Counted from the stretch's first letter, positions 16,072 to 24,483 are shown. The stretch: 64,000 bases of DNA from Flavobacterium galactosidilyticum (GCF_020911945.1 NZ_CP087135.1:1302001-1366000), one strand, 5' to 3'. The notes: generated from the letters alone by a model not told the origin. Program-made: numbers and translations.

Positions 16072-18282
16072 ATGAAAACTATTTGCAATTTTTCTAGCCG
16101 CAAAGGCTCAAAGACACAAAATATAACTTTTTTAGTGTCTCTCTTCTTTTTTCTATCTATTATAGGTTCTTTCGCGCAAGTAAAAGACACTACTAAAGTC
16201 AACCAGTTAGACGAAGTTCTAGTTTCGGCAGTTCGTGCCACTACAAAAACGCCTGTTAGTTTTAGCAATTTGACCAAGAAAGATATCAAATCTCGTAATC
16301 TTGGTCAGGACATTCCTGTTTTAATGAATTATTTGCCCTCAGTTGTTACCACAACTGACGCCGGTAACGGAGTAGGATATACTGGAATCCGAGTTCGTGG
16401 TAGCGATGCCACGCGCGTCAATGTAACAATCAACGGAATTCCGTATAATGATTCCGAAAGTCATGGAACTTTCTGGGTAAACATGCCTGATTTCGCTTCT
16501 TCAGTAGAAAGTTTGCAATTGCAGCGAGGTGTGGGAACTTCAACCAATGGCGCTGGTGCTTTTGGTGCTAGTTTAAATATGTTGACTGATGCATATTCAA
16601 AGGAAAGTACGGGGGAAATCTCAAATTCGTTTGGGAGTTTTAATACTAGAAAACACACCGTTAAATTCAGTACGGGCTTGATGAACGATCATTTTGAAAT
16701 TGCAGGACGTCTTTCGGCGCTAAAATCAGATGGCTATATTGACAGGGCTTTTTCTGATATGAAATCGTATTTTTTGCAAGGAACCTATTTTGGTAAAACT
16801 ACTTTGGTTAAAGCTTTAGCTTTTGGAGGAAATCAAAAAACCTACCAAGCCTGGAATGGTTTAGAAGATTTAGATAAATTAGAAAATGACCGGACATTCA
16901 ATCCTGCAGGAATGTTTACGGATGAATTTGGTGAAATTCGATTTTATGACAATGAAACCGATAATTACCAACAAGATCATTATCAGTTGCATTGGAACGA
17001 AAAAGTAGCTGAAAAATGGAGTACGAATCTCGCTTTTCATTACACAAAAGGTGTTGGGTTTTATGAAAACTACAAAGAAAATGCTAAATTCTCAGCCTAC
17101 GGACTAACTCCAATACTTATTAATGGAACAACTATTAATAAAACAGATTTGATTCGTCAGAAGTGGTTAATCAATGATTTTTATGGAACTACTTTTTCGG
17201 CAAATTACAAAGAGGAAAAGCTCAATGTGATTTTTGGAGGAGGTTATAATAGATACGAAGGTGATCACTTTGGCAGAATAATTTGGGCGCGTTATGCCTC
17301 AAAATCAGAATTAGATGATCGCTTTTATGATGATTCTGCTTCTAAAACAGACGGAAATGTTTTTGCAAAAGCAAATTATCAAATCACTGAAAAGCTGAAT
17401 TTATTCGGCGATCTGCAACTTCGAAACGTATCTTATAAAGCTGATAGTGCCGAAGCAGGCTTGGTCAACGATAGTTTTAATTTCTTCAATCCAAAAGCGG
17501 GTTTGAATTATGAAATTAATGCTAACAACGCATTGTATTTTTCGTATGCACGAGCGAATCGCGAACCCAATAGATCCGATTATGAAAACGGAAGTCCACG
17601 ACCAGAGAAATTAAACGATTTTGAACTAGGATTGCGTCATGTAGATTCAAAAGTAAAATTGAATGCTAATATCTATTATATGGCATACAAAGATCAATTG
17701 ATTGTAACTGGAGCTTTAGACGATGTAGGTGCGCCAATACGTGAAAATAGCGGTGATAGTTACCGTTTAGGAGTTGAACTTGATGCAACGATTTCGATTT
17801 TGGATAATTTATTTATTAGACCAAACGTAACAGTAAGTACCAATAAAAATAAAGATTTTTTCTTTAAGAGAGATGGTGTTTTAACTTCATTAGGAAATAC
17901 AAATATTGCTTTTTCTCCTGATTTTATTGCGGGAAATATCGTGAGCTTTGTACCGGTGGAGAAACTTCAAATATCGTTTCTGTCCAAATTCGTAGGGGAA
18001 CAATATATGGCAAACATAGATGCTGAAGGCTCTAAGCTGAAATCTTATTTTACAAATGATTTGAATGTTTCTTATGAGATTATTCCAATATCAGTTTTTA
18101 AATCGATTTATCTTTCTGCTTTAGTAAACAATATTTTCGATTATAAATACATATCGAATGGTTTTTTCTATACTTATGATGATGATTATACTAATCCTCC
18201 CGCGATTGCTACAAAAGAAGGAGCTGGTTATTACCCACAAGCGGGAATCAACTTTTTAGTAGGAATGACGCTGAAGTTTTAA
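16072..18282 (+). CDS. TonB-dependent receptor under TPP-riboswitch control, probable thiamine(-precursor) importer
   Basis: A 736-residue outer-membrane receptor. It has a signal peptide (hydrophobic core FLVSLFFFLSII, cleavage near SFAQ), a plug domain with GIRVRGSDATRVNVTINGIPYNDSESHG, a 22-strand-type barrel and a C-terminal Phe (GMTLKF). The TPP riboswitch directly upstream indicates repression when thiamine diphosphate is plentiful; Bacteroidota receptors with such leaders are predicted to import thiamine or its precursors. The n-region of the signal peptide is encoded by a copy of the dispersed GCCGCAAAGGC repeat (16097-16120), giving SRKGSKTQ. No inner-membrane transporter gene follows; pnuC lies upstream. 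Confidence 0.88.
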   Translation: MKTICNFSSRKGSKTQNITFLVSLFFFLSIIGSFAQVKDTTKVNQLDEVLVSAVRATTKTPVSFSNLTKKDIKSRNLGQDIPVLMNYLPSVVTTTDAGNGVGYTGIRVRGSDATRVNVTINGIPYNDSESHGTFWVNMPDFASSVESLQLQRGVGTSTNGAGAFGASLNMLTDAYSKESTGEISNSFGSFNTRKHTVKFSTGLMNDHFEIAGRLSALKSDGYIDRAFSDMKSYFLQGTYFGKTTLVKALAFGGNQKTYQAWNGLEDLDKLENDRTFNPAGMFTDEFGEIRFYDNETDNYQQDHYQLHWNEKVAEKWSTNLAFHYTKGVGFYENYKENAKFSAYGLTPILINGTTINKTDLIRQKWLINDFYGTTFSANYKEEKLNVIFGGGYNRYEGDHFGRIIWARYASKSELDDRFYDDSASKTDGNVFAKANYQITEKLNLFGDLQLRNVSYKADSAEAGLVNDSFNFFNPKAGLNYEINANNALYFSYARANREPNRSDYENGSPRPEKLNDFELGLRHVDSKVKLNANIYYMAYKDQLIVTGALDDVGAPIRENSGDSYRLGVELDATISILDNLFIRPNVTVSTNKNKDFFFKRDGVLTSLGNTNIAFSPDFIAGNIVSFVPVEKLQISFLSKFVGEQYMANIDAEGSKLKSYFTNDLNVSYEIIPISVFKSIYLSALVNNIFDYKYISNGFFYTYDDDYTNPPAIATKEGAGYYPQAGINFLVGMTLKF

Positions 18283-18308
18283 AATTAAATACTCTATTCT
18301 ACTAAAAA

Positions 18309-18333
18309 GGCTGAAAGTTATAAACTTTCAGCC
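18309..18333. terminator. Bidirectional terminator between the receptor and the Rieske-like lipoprotein
   Basis: Inverted repeat GGCTGAAAG (18309-18317) and CTTTCAGCC (18325-18333) with a 7-nt loop, an A-run before and a T-run after. The lipoprotein's stop codon falls within the T-run. Confidence 0.88.
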
Positions 18334-18337
18334 TTTT

Positions 18338-18751
18338 TTAATTATAAACTCTAATCACATCACCGTTAACTTGAACACGATATTCTTTCAATGGATATTG
18401 TAATTTTCCTTGACCGCTAAACAAGCTGTATTCTTCTTTATCGCATGGGCAAACGAGAGTAATGCCTTTTAAAGTCATTGTTGAGCAGGAAGCTAAAGCC
18501 TGATTAGGGCAAGCAATATCAAAGGCTTTGTAGCCACTTCCAGTATTGAAAACTACAACACCACGCACTCCTTTTGCGGGAATTAAAACCGCATTACTCA
18601 CAAACTTTAGATTTGAGTATTCAGGTAAATTTAAGTTGAGGTCTATAAGCACAGAATAATTAGGTAAGTACGGGTTATTACTCCTAATGCCAGAATCGCT
18701 ACAAGATAAAAATAAAGGAAGGAGTAAAAAAAGGGCAGCGTATTTTTTCAT
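18338..18751 (-). CDS. Rieske-fold-like lipoprotein lacking the histidine ligands
   Basis: 137 residues starting MKKYAALFLLLPLFLSC; the lipobox cysteine is C17, so it is a lipoprotein. Later segments FDIACPNQ and TLVCPCDKEEYSLFSGQ, then KYPLKEYRV-like strands, follow the layout of a Rieske [2Fe-2S] domain (CPHxG ... CxxHGxxF). The two histidines are absent: the first site reads CPN and the second CPCD. Extra cysteines (CSTM, CPC) are present. Cluster binding is therefore doubtful or altered. The start chosen omits five upstream codons, so the charged n-region directly precedes the hydrophobic core. Confidence 0.7.
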   Translation of the reverse strand: MKKYAALFLLLPLFLSCSDSGIRSNNPYLPNYSVLIDLNLNLPEYSNLKFVSNAVLIPAKGVRGVVVFNTGSGYKAFDIACPNQALASCSTMTLKGITLVCPCDKEEYSLFSGQGKLQYPLKEYRVQVNGDVIRVYN

Positions 18752-18849
18752 TTTAAAATGTGTCAAACTATTAGCGAAACAAATTTAATTTATTTAACTT
18801 TGAATTATATATGATTAACATATAATTATAGACGAAAAAAAAATAGTAG

Positions 18850-18857
18850 TATCTTTG
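18850..18857 (+). promoter_or_regulatory. Predicted -7 box of the greA promoter
   Basis: TATCTTTG fits TAnnTTTG. Predicted transcription start is near 18861, four bases before the hairpin at 18865-18886. No -33 TTG was found. Confidence 0.6.
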
Positions 18858-18864
18858 TGGAAAG

Positions 18865-18890
18865 AAATCCCGTTCCGATGGGATTTTTTC
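18865..18890 (+). terminator. Promoter-proximal terminator-like hairpin in the greA leader
   Basis: AAATCCC (18865-18871) pairs with GGGATTT (18880-18886) around an 8-nt loop, followed directly by TTTC. It lies between the predicted greA promoter and the greA ATG at 18913, so it is placed to act as an attenuator or to release a very short RNA. Confidence 0.6.
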
Positions 18891-18912
18891 TATTTATATA
18901 AATAAGGAAGTT

Positions 18913-19389
18913 ATGAGTACAGTATCGTATTACACCGCTGATGGTTTAAAAAAATTAAGGGAAGAGTTAGATTATTTAAAAAGCGTTATGCGTCCAAAAG
19001 CCTCAGCTGATATAGCAGAAGCAAGGGATAAAGGGGATCTTTCTGAAAACGCAGAATATGATGCCGCTAAAGAGGCGCAGGGAATGCTTGAAATGCGTAT
19101 TGCTAAATTAGAGGAAGTACATTCTAACGCTCGTTTGATTGATGAAACCCATTTAGATCTTTCTAAAGTTTTGGTATTATCTAATGTGAAAATCAAAAAC
19201 CAAACTAACGGAATGGAAATGAAGTACACTTTAGTTGCTGAAAGTGAAGCCGATTTAAAAGCTGGGAAAATCTCTGTAACCTCACCAATAGGGAAAGGTT
19301 TACTAGGAAAATCATTAGGAGAAGTTGCTGAAATTACGGTTCCAAACGGTGTTTTGAAATTCGAAATTTTAGAAATAACAAGAGACTAA
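18913..19389 (+). CDS. greA: Transcription elongation factor GreA
   Basis: 158 residues of the Gre family: an N-terminal coiled-coil (about 1-75) with the tip acidic motif DKGDLSENAEYDAAKEAQ, and a C-terminal FKBP-like domain ending ITVPNGVLKFEILEI. It enters the RNA polymerase secondary channel and stimulates cleavage of backtracked transcripts. The start codon is preceded by AATAAGGAAGTT. The leader contains a terminator-like hairpin right after the promoter. It is followed 65 bp later by the HIT-family gene. Confidence 0.96.
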   Translation: MSTVSYYTADGLKKLREELDYLKSVMRPKASADIAEARDKGDLSENAEYDAAKEAQGMLEMRIAKLEEVHSNARLIDETHLDLSKVLVLSNVKIKNQTNGMEMKYTLVAESEADLKAGKISVTSPIGKGLLGKSLGEVAEITVPNGVLKFEILEITRD

Positions 19390-19454
19390 ACTAGTAGCAG
19401 TTTAGCAGCTCTTTTTCTAGTTATTATTCTATTCTAAACATAATTATTTTCACT

Positions 19455-19844
19455 ATGTCAAGTATTTTTACCAAAATAGTTAACGGAGAAATTCCTTGTT
19501 ACAAGATTGCTGAAGACGAAAACTTTTTGGCCTTTTTGGATGTAAATCCTAACGCTAAAGGGCACACGCTTTGTATTCCAAAACAAGAAATCGACAAGAT
19601 TTTTGAAATTGAAGACGATTTGTATATTGGATTAATGCAATTTTCTAAAAAAATCGCAAATGCTTTAGAAAAAACGGTTCCATGTCTCCGAGTAGGAATG
19701 GCCGTTGTTGGTCTTGAAGTGCCGCACGCTCACGTACATTTGATTCCGCTGAATGAAATGGACGAAATGCGTTTTCAAAATAAAGTTTCATTATCTAAAG
19801 AAGAATTTGAAGTTTTAGCACAAAATATAAAAGAGAATTTATAG
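19455..19844 (+). CDS. HIT-family protein (histidine triad nucleotide hydrolase)
   Basis: 129 residues with the triad HAHVHLIPL near the C-terminus and the N-terminal SSIFTKIVNGEIPCYKIAEDE typical of Hint-like proteins. Members hydrolyse nucleoside phosphoramidates or adenylates. The physiological substrate is not known. It follows greA on the same strand and ends at a strong terminator. Confidence 0.9.
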   Translation: MSSIFTKIVNGEIPCYKIAEDENFLAFLDVNPNAKGHTLCIPKQEIDKIFEIEDDLYIGLMQFSKKIANALEKTVPCLRVGMAVVGLEVPHAHVHLIPLNEMDEMRFQNKVSLSKEEFEVLAQNIKENL

Positions 19845-19882
19845 TATTTGTAGAAATAGAATAAATTGGTATGATTTTCGTT

Positions 19883-19914
19883 AAAAGGGAATAGGTGAAA
19901 ATCTATTCCCTTTT
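19883..19914. terminator. Terminator after the HIT gene
   Basis: A perfect 12-bp inverted repeat (19883-19894 with 19903-19914) with an 8-nt loop, followed by ATTTTATTT. The longer reading frame of the next gene begins inside this loop, which argues against that start. Confidence 0.88.
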
Positions 19915-19939
19915 ATTTTATTTGAACCTACACATAATT

Positions 19940-21103
19940 ATGAGAATTACAGTCTTACTCCTTTCTTTATTTTTTTCATTCCTAAGCTTTGGACAAGTCA
20001 AAACTGAATATAGTTATGTAGATGCCAAAATAGCTACTATTCCAGATTATGCAACTACTTCTACTACGTCAATTGCTAACTTTATTCAATCAAATTTTAA
20101 AAGTGATAGTGATAGAATTAGAGCTGCTTTTTATTGGACTGCTTCAAATATAAGGTATGACTTGAAAGACATGAATGTCACTAGATATAGTGAATCTAGA
20201 GAAGATAAAATTAATAGAGCATTAAAATCAAAAATGGGGGTTTGTAGTCACTACGCTGCAATTTTTAATGAGCTTGCTGAGAAAATGGGAATACAATCCT
20301 ATGTAGTTGAAGGTTACAATAAGCAAAATGGTAAAGTGACAAATTTAGCACACGCATGGACTGCTGCAAAAATTGATAGTAAGTGGTATTTATTTGATCC
20401 TACTTGGGGCGCTGGTTATGTAAACAACGGGCGGTTTTTTAAGAAATTCAATAATTCCTATTTTAAGGTAGAGCCTAGCAAAATAATTAGTACTCACATG
20501 CCATTTGATTATTTATGGCAGTTCCTGAATTATCCTGTTACTAATGGAGAGTTTTATGAAGGGAAAATTCACGTAAATAAATCTAAAAAATATTTTGATT
20601 TTGAGAGAGAAATTGCAAAATATAATAATTTGTCTCAAACGGATCAATTATTTGAGTCAGCTCAGAGAATTGAGAAGAACGGATTGAAAAATGCTTTGAT
20701 TATAGAGCGTTATGATGGGAAAAAGAAGCAGTTAGTTCATTCGCGTAAAAACACGAATATAGACAAGCTGAATTCCATTGTCATTGAAATGAATGAGGCT
20801 GTGGCATTGTTGAATGACTTTATTCATTATCGAAACCAACAATTTAAACCCACTTTCTCCGATGTTGAAATTAACAATATGATTCAAACGCCAAGACAGA
20901 AATTAGTGAAATGTCAAAATGATATTTACGCAATTGGCGATGTAGGTGATGAGAATAGGTCTAATTTATTAGTAATCAAAAAATCTATCATTACCACTTT
21001 GGCGAGAGCCGAAGAGCATGCTTTATTTGTACAAAACTATTTGAGTAAGTCTAAACTAGCACGGAAAACAATGTTCTCAAAGTCATCGTCGTTTAGGGTT
21101 TAA
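19940..21103 (+). CDS. Secreted transglutaminase-like protein
   Basis: 387 residues beginning MRITVLLLSLFFSFLSFGQ, a signal peptide. A transglutaminase-like cysteine-protease core is visible at about 85-165, with catalytic Cys in KMGVCSHYAAIFNELAEKMG, His in AHAWTAAKI and Asp in WYLFDPTWGAGY. The C-terminal half is charged and partly helical without a recognised domain. It probably acts in the periplasm or at the cell surface on peptides or protein amides. The ATG at 19940 is chosen because the upstream alternative lies in the terminator loop of the previous gene. Confidence 0.8.
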   Translation: MRITVLLLSLFFSFLSFGQVKTEYSYVDAKIATIPDYATTSTTSIANFIQSNFKSDSDRIRAAFYWTASNIRYDLKDMNVTRYSESREDKINRALKSKMGVCSHYAAIFNELAEKMGIQSYVVEGYNKQNGKVTNLAHAWTAAKIDSKWYLFDPTWGAGYVNNGRFFKKFNNSYFKVEPSKIISTHMPFDYLWQFLNYPVTNGEFYEGKIHVNKSKKYFDFEREIAKYNNLSQTDQLFESAQRIEKNGLKNALIIERYDGKKKQLVHSRKNTNIDKLNSIVIEMNEAVALLNDFIHYRNQQFKPTFSDVEINNMIQTPRQKLVKCQNDIYAIGDVGDENRSNLLVIKKSIITTLARAEEHALFVQNYLSKSKLARKTMFSKSSSFRV

Positions 21104-21108
21104 TCACG

Positions 21109-22257
21109 CTAATTGCTTTTTTTATAACTTACTTGCATCGTAGTTCCTTTGCCTATTTCAGAATATAAAACTTTAATGATTCCTTTATGATATTCCTCTA
21201 CAATTCTCTTAGTTAAGGAAAGTCCTAATCCCCAACCTCTTTTTTTAGTGGTGAAACCGGGTTCAAATATAGTACTAAACTGGTTTTTCTGAATTCCGGC
21301 GCCGGTGTCAGAAACATTTATTTTTACGTAGTCACCTTCTTGTTCAATTTCTAAGGCTAATTTCCCCTTTCCTTTCATAGCATCGATAGCGTTTTTTACA
21401 AGGTTCTCTATTGTCCAACTGTGTAAAGTTGGATTTAAAGAAACCATAACAGCAGACTGTGGTGCTTTAAATGAAAATTCAATTTGTTTTGAAAAGCGAG
21501 ATTGTAAATAATCGTAGGATTGCTGTGTTTCTGAAACAATATCTTTAAGTTCTAATTTAGGTTCTGAGCCTATTTTCGAGAATCGATCCGTAATAGTTTG
21601 CAATCGGTCAATGTCTTTTTCGATTTCTAAAGTAGTGCTTTCAGCCACATCTTCTGATTTTAAAATCTCAACCCAGCCAATTAAGGAGGAAAGCGGAGTG
21701 CCTATTTGATGCGCTGTTTCTTTAGCCATTCCCGCCCATAGTTTGTTTTGAGTAGCCATTTTTGTAGTTCTGTAAAAATTGTACACTAAGCCGCCAAACA
21801 ATACAATTATTAGTACTAATGCAATAGGGTAATATTTAAGTTTATTCAATAAGGAGGAGTTACCGTAATAAAGTTTCTGAAATTTTCCGGGGACGTATTC
21901 AATGACGATTGGGTCATTCTCGGCTTTTAGGTCATGTAGAAAATCGATGGCTTTTTGCGGATCTTTTATTATAAGTTCATCAATATTCACAGTATTTATA
22001 ATACTGTCATTTTCTGTAAGTATAATTGGTATTGAGGTGTTATTGCTAAAAATCAGTAGCGGTAGTTCTACATCAGTGTTTTCGCCAGCGTTGATGAATG
22101 TCTTTTGTGCATTGGCCCAAAGATTCATTTTTAAACGTTCTTCATTTTTAAAAATTTGAAAAAAGGTATAGGTATTCCACAGAATTAAGGAAATTATAAA
22201 AAAAGAGGCGAAAATTATGACCCAGCGGGTTGTGTTTCTTCGTTCAGAAAACTTCAT
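21109..22257 (-). CDS. Membrane sensor histidine kinase
   Basis: 382 residues. Two transmembrane segments (about 13-35 and 144-162) enclose a periplasmic sensor region of about 110 residues. The DHp helix carries the phosphorylated H183 in KETAHQIGTPLSSLIG. The ATPase domain has NLVKNAIDAM, VSDTGAGI and KKRGWGLGLSLTKRIVEE. It is an ordinary HPK-type kinase, but no response regulator is adjacent, so it is an orphan here and its signal is unknown. It converges on the transglutaminase gene with a 5-bp gap. Confidence 0.92.
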   Translation of the reverse strand: MKFSERRNTTRWVIIFASFFIISLILWNTYTFFQIFKNEERLKMNLWANAQKTFINAGENTDVELPLLIFSNNTSIPIILTENDSIINTVNIDELIIKDPQKAIDFLHDLKAENDPIVIEYVPGKFQKLYYGNSSLLNKLKYYPIALVLIIVLFGGLVYNFYRTTKMATQNKLWAGMAKETAHQIGTPLSSLIGWVEILKSEDVAESTTLEIEKDIDRLQTITDRFSKIGSEPKLELKDIVSETQQSYDYLQSRFSKQIEFSFKAPQSAVMVSLNPTLHSWTIENLVKNAIDAMKGKGKLALEIEQEGDYVKINVSDTGAGIQKNQFSTIFEPGFTTKKRGWGLGLSLTKRIVEEYHKGIIKVLYSEIGKGTTMQVSYKKSN

Positions 22258-22398
22258 AAATAGAATTTTGAGGTATAAATATAACGAATTAAATAAGGAA
22301 GTATTTTAGTTTTGATTAAAGTATTTTATTTTGAAAAAATGAGCAAATAATTTCATCGTAATTGTAAAGTTCTATCTTTAAAATTTAATTGATTTGCC

Positions 22399-22406
22399 TA
22401 CTTTTG
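22399..22406 (+). promoter_or_regulatory. Predicted -7 box of the flavin reductase gene
   Basis: TACTTTTG fits TAnnTTTG and lies 27 bp before the ATG at 22433, within the longer reading frame that starts at 22394. Confidence 0.5.
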
Positions 22407-22432
22407 TAACGATAAGCGATAAATTAATAAGT

Positions 22433-23308
22433 ATGATTACTATTGACCCTAAAAGTATAGAAACGGCAAAATTACAAGGGTATTTGCAGGGCTCTGTTGG
22501 TCCGCGACCTATTGCCTTTGCGAGTACCATGGACGCTCAAGGCAATCCAAATTTGTCGCCTTTTAGTTTCTTTAACGTGTTTAGCGCAAATCCTCCCATT
22601 CTCGTATTTTCCCCAGCTAGAAGGGTACGAGACAACTCTATAAAACATACGTTGATCAATGCCGAAGCAACGGGTGAAGTGGTTATTAATGTCGTTAATT
22701 ATGATATGGTGCAGCAAACCTCGCTTGCCAGCACGGAGTATGCAGCAGGTGTTGATGAATTTTTGAAATCCGGCTTTACGCCAATAGCATCTGAGGTAGT
22801 AAAACCTTTTAGAGTTAAGGAATCACCTGTTCAATTTGAATGTAAAGTGACTCAAATTATTGCGCTGGGAACAGAAGGTGGAGCAGGAAATCTTATTCTT
22901 TGTGAAGTAGTGCGAATTCATCTAGATGAAAGTATTTTAGATGAAAATGGGGCGATCGATCAGTATAAAATTGACTTAGTATCCAGACTAGGAGGTAATT
23001 GGTATTCTAGATCCAATCAAGGACTTTTTGAAGTGCCAAAGCCATTAACTACTTTGGGGATTGGAGTAGATGCAATTCCTAATTTCGTGAAGCACAGTAC
23101 AGTGTTTACAGGAAATGATTTAGGCATGCTTGGAAATGTAGAATCCTTGCCAACTCTTGAAGAAATTACTATATTTGTAAAAGAAAATTTTGAAGTAAAA
23201 GGGGTGCTAAGTGCTGATGACGAAGAAAAAAAACACCAATTAGCTAAAGAATATTTGAATAAAAGTGAAGTACTAACGGCTTGGAAAGTACTTTTAGCAA
23301 AAAAATAA
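22433..23308 (+). CDS. Flavin reductase family protein (FMN-binding split barrel)
   Basis: 291 residues starting MITIDPKSIETAKLQGYLQGSV. The flavin-binding core covers about 15-200, with GPRPIAFASTMDAQGNPNLSPFSFFNVFSANPP and FSPARR typical of the DIM6/NTAB group. The C-terminal ~70 residues are charged and less conserved. Members bind FMN and reduce flavins or act as flavin-dependent oxidoreductases; the partner is unknown. The start is set downstream of the predicted promoter box. The DUF3127 gene follows 27 bp later and is likely co-transcribed. Confidence 0.85.
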   Translation: MITIDPKSIETAKLQGYLQGSVGPRPIAFASTMDAQGNPNLSPFSFFNVFSANPPILVFSPARRVRDNSIKHTLINAEATGEVVINVVNYDMVQQTSLASTEYAAGVDEFLKSGFTPIASEVVKPFRVKESPVQFECKVTQIIALGTEGGAGNLILCEVVRIHLDESILDENGAIDQYKIDLVSRLGGNWYSRSNQGLFEVPKPLTTLGIGVDAIPNFVKHSTVFTGNDLGMLGNVESLPTLEEITIFVKENFEVKGVLSADDEEKKHQLAKEYLNKSEVLTAWKVLLAKK

Positions 23309-23335
23309 TAGGTCCAAACAATTAAAATAGAGAAG

Positions 23336-23713
23336 ATGGAAGTTACAGGAAAAATTAAAATGATTGATCAAACTAAAGAAGTTGGATCTGGCGGTTTCAA
23401 AAAGAGAGACATAGTTGTTACAACTGATGAGCAATATCCACAGCATATTCTAGTTCAATTTGTTCAAGATAAATGTGATTTATTAAATGGTTTTCAAGTA
23501 GGTGAGCCAGTAAAAATTGATATTAACTTAAGAGGTAGAGAATGGACAAATCCACAAGGAGAAACTGTTTATTTCAATACAATTCAAGGATGGAGAATAG
23601 CTAAAGCGCAAGGAGATGCTCCTGCGGCTCAAGCACCTCCAATGCCTGCTGCACAGGCTTTTGCTCCCGCAACAAACTTAAACGAAGAAGACGCAGACGA
23701 TTTGCCATTCTAA
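23336..23713 (+). CDS. DUF3127 protein (OB-fold-like)
   Basis: 125 residues. The first ~85 (MEVTGKIKMIDQTKEVGSGGFKKRDIVV ... FNTIQGWRI) match DUF3127, which looks like an OB-fold resembling single-stranded-DNA-binding proteins. The tail is Pro/Ala-rich and ends in acidic EEDADDLPF, strongly reminiscent of the C-terminal acidic tip of SSB. This suggests nucleic-acid binding and protein recruitment, but function is unproven. It is followed by a strong terminator. Confidence 0.82.
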   Translation: MEVTGKIKMIDQTKEVGSGGFKKRDIVVTTDEQYPQHILVQFVQDKCDLLNGFQVGEPVKIDINLRGREWTNPQGETVYFNTIQGWRIAKAQGDAPAAQAPPMPAAQAFAPATNLNEEDADDLPF

Positions 23714-23733
23714 GATATATTTTTTTAATTTTT

Positions 23734-23783
23734 AAAAACCAAATTCCAAATTTAGCCTGTCTGAAAATTGGAATTTGGTTTTT
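23734..23783. terminator. Terminator after the DUF3127 gene
   Basis: A perfect 16-bp inverted repeat (23734-23749 with 23768-23783), 18-nt loop, then a T-run. The arms consist of the CCAAATTCCAA motif also seen in other spacers of this window. Confidence 0.87.
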
Positions 23784-23829
23784 TTTATTAAATTGAATTT
23801 TGCATTATCGCTGATTTTTAATATTACTA

Positions 23830-24483
23830 TTGAAATTGAACAAAGTGTATTACGTAACTAAAGATTTATTTTTCCCGCCTGTTTCCCAAGCCAACCGCGA
23901 TGGGATTTTGGCTATTGGTGGAGATTTATCTACAGAGCGCTTGTTACTTGCCTACAAAAGTGGAATTTTTCCTTGGTTCGATCCAGGAGATCCTATTTTG
24001 TGGTGGTCTCCTAATCCCAGAATGGTTTTGTTTCTAGATGAGTTAATTGTTTCTAAGAGCATGCGAAGCATCTTGAATAGAAATGTTTTTACAGTTACAT
24101 TTAATCAAAACTTTCGAGATGTAATTTCTAATTGCCAAAATGTCAAAAGGAACGGTCAAACCGGAACTTGGATTACTAATGACATGATTGAAGCGTATTG
24201 TAATCTCAACGAATCAGGAATTGCGAAATCAGTTGAAGTCTGGCAAAATGACGAATTAGTTGGTGGGTTATATGGAATTGATTTAGGAACTATATTCTGT
24301 GGTGAAAGTATGTTTTCATTAGTTTCAAATGCATCAAAAGTTGCTTTTATCACTTTGGTAGAACAATTAAAAAAGGAAAATTATAAATTACTTGACTGTC
24401 AGGTTTATAATCCACATCTTGAAAGTTTAGGTTGTCGTGAAATTAAACGTATAGAATTTTTACGAATTTTAAAAAGTGAATAG
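23830..24483 (+). CDS. aat: Leucyl/phenylalanyl-tRNA-protein transferase
   Basis: Adds Leu or Phe from aminoacyl-tRNA to proteins with N-terminal Arg or Lys, marking them for ClpAP degradation (N-degron pathway). About 212-217 residues, full length, with FFPPVSQANRDGILAIGGDLSTERLLLAYKSGIFPWF, WWSPNPRMVL, TGTWITNDMIEAY and GLYGIDLGTIFCGESMFS. There is no ATG near the expected start: TTG at 23830, TTG at 23836 or GTG at 23845 are the candidates. The GTG would begin at VYYVTKDLFFPP, which fits the family best. Confidence 0.93.
   Translation: MKLNKVYYVTKDLFFPPVSQANRDGILAIGGDLSTERLLLAYKSGIFPWFDPGDPILWWSPNPRMVLFLDELIVSKSMRSILNRNVFTVTFNQNFRDVISNCQNVKRNGQTGTWITNDMIEAYCNLNESGIAKSVEVWQNDELVGGLYGIDLGTIFCGESMFSLVSNASKVAFITLVEQLKKENYKLLDCQVYNPHLESLGCREIKRIEFLRILKSE

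Noticed and set aside
19895..19939. Longer start for the transglutaminase-like gene
   Set aside because: It lies in the loop and right arm of the HIT-gene terminator, and the signal peptide starts at 19940.
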